Shown here in pieces: positions 33,890-41,073 of a stretch of DNA of 64,000 nt. The translations under genes were made by a program, and so were the position numbers. Origin of the DNA: Bryobacteraceae bacterium (GTDB lineage: Bacteria; Acidobacteriota; Terriglobia; Bryobacterales; Bryobacteraceae); NCBI GenBank assembly GCA_947458745.1, contig CANGYQ010000010.1:1-64000 (forward strand), read 5' to 3'. Position 1 is the first letter of the stretch. Each line of letters starts with the position of its first letter. The notes beneath the pieces are model-generated. The model did no database searches, was not told the DNA's origin, and saw only the letters and a list, made by a program, of their open reading frames with translations.

Positions 33890-35284
33890 ATGCGTCAGCA
33901 ATGTTATAGTTCCAGGTTGAACCGGCTATTCACTTTCCCAATTGTGGCCTTGCTGCCGCTGCTGTGTGCGTTGCCTGCCTGGGGCGGCATCCAGGCCGGA
34001 GCCGCCGTGCGGAGCATCACCCCGGCCATGGACCCCGCGAAACCGGTTTACATCGCGGGCTTCGGCAACAATCGCGTGGCCACCGGCGTCCATGATGAGC
34101 TCTACGCCCGGTGTCTGGCAATGCGGTCCGGCGGTCCGCCGGTGGTACTGTGCTCAGTCGATTCGATTGGTCTGTTCTTTGATGACGTGCAGAAGATCCG
34201 CGCGGGCGTTCCACAAGCGCAGGTGATCGTGGCCGCGACGCATAGCCATGAGACGCCCGACACACTGGGCTTGTGGGGGCCGTCGCCTGGCGTCAGCGGA
34301 ATCAATGAGGAGTACAACGCGTTGGTGGTCCGGCGGACCATCGAAGCGGCGCAGGCGGCACTGAAAGCGATGCGGGGCGCAAAGCTGACCGTCACCAAAA
34401 CGCGTCCGCCGGATCTGGCCAACTACATCCGTGACAGCCGCCCGCCGGTGTTGCTCGACGACGAACTGGTGATCCTGCGCCTGACCCGTGGCAACGGCCG
34501 CGGCATCGCCACCCTGATCAACTGGGCCAACCATCCCGAGGCGCTGGGGTCAAAGAATACTTTGCTGACGGCTGATTTCCCGTGGGCCCTAGCCCGCGAC
34601 ACGGAGTCCCGCCTGGGCGGCGTCACCATCTTTATCAACGGAGCACTGGGCGGCCTGATGACACCGTTAGGCGTCAAGGTGCGTGACCCGCGCTACAACG
34701 AGATTGCGCCCCCCGATTCATTCCGTTTGGCCGAAGTGATCGGCAACGGTGTGGCCAATGTCGTCGTGGAGACAATTCTCAACACGCGGCCTTCCGGGTC
34801 GAGCAAAGTCACCTATCAGGAGACGCTGGTGAAGATCCCGGTGGCGAATCCAGGGTTCGTCCAAGCTGCGGCGGCCAATCTTTACAAGGGCCGGAAGGCA
34901 TTTGGTCCGGACAAGATAAGCACCACGCCCGTTGGTCTGTTGCGGATCATGCACCGGGGCAAGCCACTGCTGGAAGCGGCGGCCATTCCGGGTGAGCTCT
35001 ACCCGGAGCTTAGCTTGGGCGGTGTCGTCCGCTATCCGGGCGCGGATTTCCCCGACGCGGCCATCGAGCCGGGCGTCAAGACGATGATGAAAGCCCCGTA
35101 TCGCATGGTGCTGGGCCTCACCAACGACGAAATCGGCTACATCATCCCCAAGGCCGAATGGGACAATCAGGCACCGTGGCTGGACAACGCGCCTAAGCGC
35201 CCCTACGGCGAAGTGAACTCGATAGGCCCGGAAGCCGCGCCCGTGATCACGCAGGCCGTGAAAGAGCTGTTGAGCAAACCATAA
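33890..35284 (+). CDS. Exported neutral/alkaline ceramidase-like protein
   Basis: 464 aa from ATG 33890 (frame open to TTG 33881). The N-terminal signal segment is FTFPIVALLPLLCALPAWG. Motifs of the neutral/alkaline non-lysosomal ceramidase N-terminal family are GAAVRSITPAMDPAKP, VYIAGFGNNR, DELYARCLA, ATHSHETPD (metal His pair) and NWANHPEAL, with INGALGGLMTPLG where true ceramidases have the Asn-Gly-x-x-Gly-Asp-x-Ser nucleophile motif. Ser is not conserved there, so lipid amidase activity is doubtful. Many such bacterial proteins have no tested function. It is exported and lies between the amidohydrolase and the sugar-isomerase-like gene. Confidence 0.75.
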   Translation: MRQQCYSSRLNRLFTFPIVALLPLLCALPAWGGIQAGAAVRSITPAMDPAKPVYIAGFGNNRVATGVHDELYARCLAMRSGGPPVVLCSVDSIGLFFDDVQKIRAGVPQAQVIVAATHSHETPDTLGLWGPSPGVSGINEEYNALVVRRTIEAAQAALKAMRGAKLTVTKTRPPDLANYIRDSRPPVLLDDELVILRLTRGNGRGIATLINWANHPEALGSKNTLLTADFPWALARDTESRLGGVTIFINGALGGLMTPLGVKVRDPRYNEIAPPDSFRLAEVIGNGVANVVVETILNTRPSGSSKVTYQETLVKIPVANPGFVQAAAANLYKGRKAFGPDKISTTPVGLLRIMHRGKPLLEAAAIPGELYPELSLGGVVRYPGADFPDAAIEPGVKTMMKAPYRMVLGLTNDEIGYIIPKAEWDNQAPWLDNAPKRPYGEVNSIGPEAAPVITQAVKELLSKP

Positions 35285-35317
35285 GCCCCACCCGCGGCCG
35301 ATACCCCAGGAGCATTC

Positions 35318-36403
35318 ATGACCCGTCGCACCTTCTTCTCTTCCGCGCTGGCCGCTTCGACCGTGGCCGCCGCGCCTCCGGCTGACCCGTGGCCGTTGGG
35401 GATCAATACCTATTGCCTGCGCTTCCAACGCTGGAACGACCGGAAGCTGATCGACTGGTGTATCGAGCAGAAGCTGGACGCCATCTTCCTGCAGGATTCG
35501 CTGGACCCCGGTGTGATGGACCCCAAGCATTGGGCCGAGGTCCGGCAATGGACCCAGGAAGCGAAGCTCCGCGTCGAAACCGGCGGTGGCACCATCCTGC
35601 CCAAGACCCCCGACGCCTATGCGTCCAACGTCGCGACGCTGCGCAAGAACATTGAACGGGCGGCGGCCACCGGTTCGCCGATCGTGCGTGCGCTGCTAGC
35701 CTCGGACCGGCGCGCCATGCCGCCCGGTCCAGTGGAAAAGCACATCGAGACCACAGTGAAGGTGCTGCGCGAAGTCCGCAGCCAGGTGATGGATGCCGGC
35801 GTCAAGATCGGCCTGGAAAACCACAAGGAGCTGCAAGCCTGGGAGACGCGCCAGGTGATCGAGACGGCGGGCAAGGAGTTTGTCGGCAGCTACCTCGATA
35901 CCGGCAACCCCGTCTTCGTCTTTGAAGACCCAGCCACCACGATTGAGCATCTAGCCCCGCTGGCCGTCACCTTCCACCTGCGCGATTCGGTGGTTTACGA
36001 GCACCCCGAAGGCATTGCCGTGCAATGGGTGCCGCTGGGGGAGGGAACGTCGGACTTCAAGAAGCTGGTGGCGCGCGCCCGCGAACTGATGCCGGCCGGT
36101 GTGCACATCTACTGCAAGCCGATCACGGCGCGGCCTCCGGTGGTCCTGCCGGTGACCACCACCGGCAAAGACGCTCGCGAATGGTGGGACTTGTTCCCCC
36201 GCGCCCGCGCCAGCGAACTGGCCCAGTTCATCGCGCTGGCCAAGCGGGGGCGTCCGTACGACAAACCGATGGTGGTGGAAGACTACCCCGGTCGGCCTGA
36301 GGCGTATGTAGAGGCCCTTAAGTATCAGCAGCTGGAACACATGACGCGGAGCTTGGATTACTGCCGCAAAACGCTGAACCTGGGCGTCCGCTGGCGCGGA
36401 TAG
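35318..36403 (+). CDS. Sugar phosphate isomerase/epimerase-like TIM-barrel protein, Tat-exported
   Basis: 361 aa, ATG with CAGGAG ribosome site. It starts with a Tat motif (MTRRTFFSSALAAS), so this cytoplasmic-looking fold is probably moved to the periplasm. The xylose-isomerase-like TIM barrel (AP endonuclease 2 type) is seen in WPLGINTYCLRF, DAIFLQDSLDPG, KIGLENHKELQAWE (metal Glu), FVGSYLDTGNPVF (metal Asp) and VTFHLRDSV (metal His). Such exported members are common in Acidobacteria and Planctomycetes, where they accompany sugar-acid or glycan catabolism. Substrate unknown. Confidence 0.85.
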   Translation: MTRRTFFSSALAASTVAAAPPADPWPLGINTYCLRFQRWNDRKLIDWCIEQKLDAIFLQDSLDPGVMDPKHWAEVRQWTQEAKLRVETGGGTILPKTPDAYASNVATLRKNIERAAATGSPIVRALLASDRRAMPPGPVEKHIETTVKVLREVRSQVMDAGVKIGLENHKELQAWETRQVIETAGKEFVGSYLDTGNPVFVFEDPATTIEHLAPLAVTFHLRDSVVYEHPEGIAVQWVPLGEGTSDFKKLVARARELMPAGVHIYCKPITARPPVVLPVTTTGKDAREWWDLFPRARASELAQFIALAKRGRPYDKPMVVEDYPGRPEAYVEALKYQQLEHMTRSLDYCRKTLNLGVRWRG

Positions 36404-36431
36404 CGCCTGCCGGTACTAGCAATTAGCCCTC

Positions 36432-36507
36432 CGCCTAGCCCCATGCGTCAGCTTGGGGCTTTTTCCGGTACAGGAGTTAGCCCCAAGCTGATGCATGGGG
36501 CTAGGCG
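36432..36507. repeat. Large inverted repeat, REP/MITE-like doublet of terminator-like hairpins
   Basis: Two 29-base arms (36432-36460 and 36479-36507) are inverted copies with a single mismatch, around an 18-base loop. Each arm is itself a hairpin: AGCCCC, 12 bases, GGGGCT. The first arm is followed by TTTTT (36460-36464), so it can end transcription from the isomerase-like gene. This nested symmetry is typical of paired REP elements. No open frame lies inside. Confidence 0.65.
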
Positions 36508-36781
36508 TTGGCTAGGTGATGCTGCCGTCGGTAGATAAAACCCTCTGAATCAAGCAGATCAATGCCGTGCCGATCAGGCGGGCATCGTGCCGGCTCGCCG
36601 TTCCGGAAGCCACTACTTCCCGTCGCCGCCAGCTGCCTCCCCCTACCCTTAGCTCCACCTTACCCCCTACGGACTACAGTGTCCGGCATAGTACGAAGTG
36701 CCACTTTGCCCTGGTACCACCCCGTACCATCTCCTCAGAGTTTTCCCACCCCTGAACCGCAAACTGGTCTCAGGCGAACAC
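36508..36781. other. Intergenic region after the inverted repeat
   Basis: About 270 bases between the inverted repeat and the beta-helix gene. Together with the repeat, the gene-free stretch is 36404-36781. Frames through 36567-36780 give Pro/Ser/Thr-rich translations without motifs. A promoter for the next gene should lie here but I cannot assign its boxes confidently. Confidence 0.4.
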
Positions 36782-38020
36782 ATGGGAACCCTGGCACTGG
36801 CACTCACTCTGGCGATGGAAGCAACTGAGGTCCGCAGCCGCGCCGCTGGGCTGGTGGAAAACCTGGAAGCGAAGTTTCAACCCTTTGTTTTGAACGCTTC
36901 GACCTGCGGCACGGTGGCCGACGGAAATTCGGACGACACCCAGGCCCTACAGCGCTGCATCAACACCTTACCTGAGTACGCCACGCTCGACGGTGAGGGC
37001 CGTACCTATCTGGTCTCGGTATTGAACCTGAAATCCCGGATGCGCCTCCGTAACTTCCGCCTCAGCAAGTTTGCCGGCACCGAGAACATGACCTCGCCCG
37101 TCACCCTCGATGGCCGCACCGAGGCCAAGACCGATGTGATCGTCGAGAACGTCCAGGTGGCCGGCAATCGCCAGTTCGAAACCAACCTGATCACGCCGTC
37201 GGCTGAAGATGGCGGTCGCCACTGCTTCCGCTTCGTCGGCCAACTGAACACCATCGCCCTGCTGAACGTCAACGGTTCCTTCTGCGGCAGCGACGGTTTG
37301 CAGCTGGGTGGCCATCATGCCACCCTGTCCGACGCTCCGGAAGCACTGGCGGTGCAGAACGTCGTGGTCCGCGATGCGGTCTTTAACAGCAACCGCCGCG
37401 TGGGCATCGCCTTTGAGGGCGGCCACAACCTCTACTTCATCAATGTCGAAACCCGCTTCAACGGCCGCAAGCTGGACCCGGCCGCCACCCCCACCCAGGG
37501 CAACTACTGCGCCCATGTCGACAACGCCTGCTTCGGCACCGGCGTCTGGACCGAAAACGACCACGACGCGGCGGGCGGCTCCTTCGACAGCATCTACTTC
37601 GTCAACCTGAATTCCACCGCCAACTTCACCCGCGCCTTCTACGCTTACTCGCAGTCCGGCCCGAAGGTCACCGGCTTCCGCGCCAAGTCGAATCTGGTGA
37701 TTCTGGAATCGACGCTCGACGCCGGTGCTGAGCCGGTGGCGGGCAACCCGATCGCCATCCAGTTCTCCTCCTCCTCGCCCGACGGTGCCGGTGCGGTCTA
37801 CACGGGCGTGGAAATCGGCCGCAGCACCATTCAAGGCACGGTGACCGCCCGCTTGCTGGACGGCCTGCTGCTGCGCGACAGCAAGGTGACGGCCTCAATC
37901 CTGGGCTTCGTCGAATACTTCGACCGTATCGACGTGCAGAACGTCGAACGCCGCGGCGACTTCCTCTCCTCCCGCTGGCTGCGCCCCGATGGCACCGCCG
38001 GCGCCGTGGTTCGCTACTAA
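36782..38020 (+). CDS. Right-handed beta-helix (pectate-lyase-3-like) protein
   Basis: 412 aa from ATG 36782; earlier in-frame starts exist to 36698 but give an unlikely Pro-rich leader. A short hydrophobic start (GTLALALTLAMEA) may be a weak signal peptide. After FVLNASTCGTVADGNSDDTQ, the usual N-cap of pectate-lyase-3-like beta-helices (a DGxxDDTxAxQ-type motif), the protein has repeated short hydrophobic strands (VIVENVQVAGN, AVQNVVVRDAVFNSN, LYFINVETRFNG). No lyase catalytic residues can be assigned by eye. It may bind or cleave a polysaccharide, or be structural. The next gene is a TonB-dependent receptor. Confidence 0.65.
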   Translation: MGTLALALTLAMEATEVRSRAAGLVENLEAKFQPFVLNASTCGTVADGNSDDTQALQRCINTLPEYATLDGEGRTYLVSVLNLKSRMRLRNFRLSKFAGTENMTSPVTLDGRTEAKTDVIVENVQVAGNRQFETNLITPSAEDGGRHCFRFVGQLNTIALLNVNGSFCGSDGLQLGGHHATLSDAPEALAVQNVVVRDAVFNSNRRVGIAFEGGHNLYFINVETRFNGRKLDPAATPTQGNYCAHVDNACFGTGVWTENDHDAAGGSFDSIYFVNLNSTANFTRAFYAYSQSGPKVTGFRAKSNLVILESTLDAGAEPVAGNPIAIQFSSSSPDGAGAVYTGVEIGRSTIQGTVTARLLDGLLLRDSKVTASILGFVEYFDRIDVQNVERRGDFLSSRWLRPDGTAGAVVRY

Positions 38021-38050
38021 CCGGTCACGCACCCGGGTAGGTAAGAATGG

Positions 38051-38068
38051 TGAGGCAGCTATGCCTCA
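38051..38068 (+). promoter_or_regulatory. Hairpin over the ribosome site and start codon of the TonB receptor gene
   Basis: TGAGGCA (38051-38057) and TGCCTCA (38062-38068) form a perfect 7-base stem with loop GCTA. The GAGG ribosome site lies in the left arm and the ATG (38061) spans loop and right arm. In mRNA this could hide the start and lower or regulate translation. Confidence 0.4.
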
Positions 38069-40289
38069 CGCCCTTCAGCAGCTTTGCAAGCTTCTCCTGC
38101 TGCCACTGCTGTTCGCCACGGCGCTTCAAGCCCAGGTGCGCGGCTTGATCCAGGACGGCCGGACCGGCGAAGCGCTCAGCAAAGCTCGGGTGACGGCGCG
38201 CGACCAGTCGGTCGCCAGCGACGCGCAAGGGCGTTTTTCGATCACTGCCACCACCGGCGATGAGCTTCGAGTTTCCCTGGTAGGCTACCGGACGCTTCGC
38301 GTCGTCGTCAGCGACACTGCGCGCGAACTGGAACTGGTTCTGACGCCCGATGGCCTTTCGCAGACCGATAGCGTCGACGTCAAGGAAGGTCCATTTGATA
38401 CGCGCTACTCATCCAGCCCCTCGGAGCGGACACTCAGTTCGGCCGAGCTGAGAAACCTGACGGGGGTGATTGCCAATGACCCTCTGCGGGCGGTCCAGAG
38501 TCTCCCCGGTGTGGCCTCCTCCAACGATTTCACCGCCAGCATGTCGATCCGCGGCGCGGACTTCCGTCGCGTGGGCATTTACCTCGACGGCGTCCTGATG
38601 AACAATCCGCTTCATTCCACCCAAGGCCAGCAAGCCAGCGGCAGCCTCTCCATGCTGAATACGGATGTCGTGGAGACGGTCACCCTGCATGCCGCCGCAC
38701 CGCCGGTTTCCTACATGGACCGCAACGCGGCGGCGCTCGAAATGACCATCCGGGAAGGCACCGACAGAGGCCTGGCTTGGCGGGTCAATGCCGGCGTGGC
38801 CGGGGCCAGCGCGCTAGCTGAAGGTCCGTGGCGCAAGGGTACCTGGTTGGTCAGCGTCCGCAAAAGCTACCTCCAATACCTGCTGCAGAAAGCGCGAGCC
38901 ATTGACACGCTAGCTTTCGGCTTCTTCGATACGCAAGCCAAGTTGGGCTACAACCCCACGCGGCGACAGCATGTCACGCTCGCTTTGTTTGACGGCGTGT
39001 CAGACCTGGACCGCTCCAACGCTGGCGCCACGTTGGGCGCCAATGCCATCCTCAATGGGACCTATCACATGACCAACGTGCAGTTGGGGCATCGCTGGAC
39101 ACCGGGCGAGCGGATTCTGGTGACCAACAAGCTGTCCTGGTTGCGCGAGCGGAGTGAGAACGTCAATGTGCTGCAACCGCCCTTGACCCGCGCCGGCTAT
39201 CGCGAATGGATCGCCAATTCCGGGTTGGAATGGAAACTGCTGCGGGCCGGTTCGTCATTTCGCCAAATCCTCGACGATGGGTTCGAAGCCCGCTATGTCT
39301 TCAACCCCGTGTCCATCCGGCGGCGGGACCCCTGGAATGCGTCCGCGTTGCGGGCGGGTGGCTACGTCGAGCAGGGCTTTGCCTGGCGGCGGCTATCGGG
39401 TACCCTCGGGACCCGCATCGATGGCACCACGGCGCGGCAACCGCGCACCCTGTCTCCCCATGCCGGTGTCCGGATGCGGTTGGGCAACTCCACCCAATGG
39501 ATCGGCAGTTGGAGCCAGGCCGCGCAGTACACGCCGCTGAGTGCCCTGACCATCGCCAACCTGGGCAACAGCGCCCTGCTTCCTTCCCGGGCCATCCACG
39601 CCGTCACCGGCATTGAGCAGGCGCTGAACCCGACCACGCGCTTGCGGGTCGAAGCCTACTACCGCGCCGATCGTGACTTGCCCGCGCAACCACTGGCCGA
39701 CATCCGGCAACTGCCCAATGGTCAGGTGTTGTTTCCCCCGGCGGCGGCGCGTTTCGAAAACTCGCTGCGCGGCGTTGCGCGTGGCGTCGAGATCTTCCTC
39801 CAGAAGCGGAGCGCCAATCGCTGGAATGGCTGGGTCTCCTACGGCTGGTCCCGGGCCCGGATGCGGGATGGCATCACGGGCGCCCACTACGATGCCGACA
39901 CCGATCAGCGGCATACGGTGAATGGCTACGCCAGTTACCGCTGGAGCGCGAGCGTCAACCTGAGCGCACGTTACAGCTACGGCTCCAATTTCCCGGTCCC
40001 CGGCTTCTTCTCGCTCCGCAATGGCCAGTACTTTTTGTCCACCCAACGCAATGCCGTCCGCCTGCCCCAGTACAGCCGCGCCGACTTCCGCGTGAACAAG
40101 CAGTTTGAGCGCAAGAAGTGGCGCGGAGTCTTGTTCCTGGAGGTGATGAATCTGTTCAATACAGACAACCGCACCTTCGATTCCTACAACGGCTACAACG
40201 TGCGCACCGGCCAAGCCAACGTCTCCTTGCTGCGCCTGTTCCCCATTGTCCCGGCGGCGGGTTGGATGATGGACTGGGGCAATCGCTAG
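38061..40289 (+). CDS. TonB-dependent receptor with carboxypeptidase-like N-terminal domain
   Basis: 742 aa from ATG 38061, chosen because it gives a signal peptide (LLLPLLFATALQAQ) and has GAGG upstream; the frame is open to 37989. After the signal comes a carboxypeptidase-regulatory-like/CarbopepD_reg_2 domain (VRGLIQDGRTGEALSKARV), then the plug (DPLRAVQSLPGVASSNDF, MSIRGADFRRVGIYLDGV) and a 22-strand-type barrel to the end (YRWSASVNLSARYSYGSNF, RADFRVNKQFERKKWRGVLF). It is an outer-membrane importer powered by TonB/ExbBD. Substrate unknown; the beta-helix protein upstream hints at a carbohydrate. Confidence 0.92.
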   Translation: MPHALQQLCKLLLLPLLFATALQAQVRGLIQDGRTGEALSKARVTARDQSVASDAQGRFSITATTGDELRVSLVGYRTLRVVVSDTARELELVLTPDGLSQTDSVDVKEGPFDTRYSSSPSERTLSSAELRNLTGVIANDPLRAVQSLPGVASSNDFTASMSIRGADFRRVGIYLDGVLMNNPLHSTQGQQASGSLSMLNTDVVETVTLHAAAPPVSYMDRNAAALEMTIREGTDRGLAWRVNAGVAGASALAEGPWRKGTWLVSVRKSYLQYLLQKARAIDTLAFGFFDTQAKLGYNPTRRQHVTLALFDGVSDLDRSNAGATLGANAILNGTYHMTNVQLGHRWTPGERILVTNKLSWLRERSENVNVLQPPLTRAGYREWIANSGLEWKLLRAGSSFRQILDDGFEARYVFNPVSIRRRDPWNASALRAGGYVEQGFAWRRLSGTLGTRIDGTTARQPRTLSPHAGVRMRLGNSTQWIGSWSQAAQYTPLSALTIANLGNSALLPSRAIHAVTGIEQALNPTTRLRVEAYYRADRDLPAQPLADIRQLPNGQVLFPPAAARFENSLRGVARGVEIFLQKRSANRWNGWVSYGWSRARMRDGITGAHYDADTDQRHTVNGYASYRWSASVNLSARYSYGSNFPVPGFFSLRNGQYFLSTQRNAVRLPQYSRADFRVNKQFERKKWRGVLFLEVMNLFNTDNRTFDSYNGYNVRTGQANVSLLRLFPIVPAAGWMMDWGNR

Positions 40290-40333
40290 GCTTGAAGCTC
40301 TTCTGGCCATGCGCCCGCGTACTAGGCCGAGGA

Positions 40334-40347
40334 CAGGGCTAGCCCTG
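40334..40347. promoter_or_regulatory. 14-base perfect palindrome upstream of a small membrane-protein gene
   Basis: CAGGGCTAGCCCTG is fully symmetric and lies 59 bases before the start at 40406, 45 bases after the TonB receptor stop. It could be an operator. No T-run follows, so a terminator role is unlikely. Confidence 0.25.
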
Positions 40348-40405
40348 GTACCTCCACCCTTTTCTTCTCAGCTGTTTGTCGCTGTCCGCGCCCAATACTC
40401 AAGTC

Positions 40406-40852
40406 ATGCGGAACAGCCGTGCGGCGCAAATCTGGAGCGGAATGGTGATGGTCTCGCTGGCCTTGCCCACCATCGCCCCGGCGCAGCAGGTGTTGGATCC
40501 GCAGCACTATCAGAACCTCCGGCAGCAGGTGGATCAACTACGGGCCGATGCGCCGGTGAAGCGCTCCAAGCTCTGGAAGTTCTCGGCCCTGGCCTTGGCC
40601 GGAGCCTTGGCCGCCGACTCGGCTTCCTCCTGGGGCCGCCCGGAATTGAACCCGCTGGTGCGGGGCAACGCTGGTCGCTTTGACGCTCGCAGCTTTGGAC
40701 TGAAAGCCGGCATCGCGGGCGGGGGATTGCTGACGCAGTATCTACTTCTTCGCAAGGCGCCGCAGGCTGAAAAAGCCGCCGCCTGGACCAACTTTGGCGC
40801 TGCGGGCTTGCTTGGCGCGGCCGCCATTCACAACCACCAAGCAAGGCGATAG
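40406..40852 (+). CDS. Hypothetical exported/membrane protein
   Basis: 148 aa from ATG 40406; the frame is open 30 bases upstream, but this start gives a signal peptide (MVMVSLALPTIAPAQ). The mature part has a short Gln-rich helix (LDPQHYQNLRQQVDQLRAD) followed by two or three hydrophobic, Ala/Gly-rich segments (WKFSALALAGALAADSASSW, AGIAGGGLLTQYLLL, AAGLLGAAAIHNH) that could be membrane helices. No family recognised. It is closed by a strong intrinsic terminator, so it ends a transcription unit. Confidence 0.6.
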   Translation: MRNSRAAQIWSGMVMVSLALPTIAPAQQVLDPQHYQNLRQQVDQLRADAPVKRSKLWKFSALALAGALAADSASSWGRPELNPLVRGNAGRFDARSFGLKAGIAGGGLLTQYLLLRKAPQAEKAAAWTNFGAAGLLGAAAIHNHQARR

Positions 40853-40874
40853 GGTTCGTTTCTCCTTTACTTTA

Positions 40875-40907
40875 CGGGCCGGTGATGTCTAGCCGGCCCG
40901 CTTTTTT
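40875..40907 (+). terminator. Rho-independent terminator
   Basis: CGGGCCGG (40875-40882) pairs with CCGGCCCG (40893-40900) across a 10-base loop and is followed by C and TTTTTT (40902-40907). It lies 22 bases after the small-protein stop. A textbook intrinsic terminator. Confidence 0.88.
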
Positions 40908-41073
40908 GTCCGTACTCGCCCACTCCTTCGCCCCTCTTCCGACCCGCTCACCCCACGATTCCTGGGATTGCTCACCGCCAAAACCGTGTCAATCTTGATG
41001 CTCCTGTGTTAAGATTTCATCATCAGCGGGTCTCTGTCGTACCTCTAAAGCTCGTATTTTCAAAGGAGTCTCA

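Noticed and set aside
36698-36781. Upstream in-frame start for the beta-helix gene
   Set aside because: It adds a Pro/Arg-rich leader before the hydrophobic start and has no ribosome site; ATG 36782 fits better.
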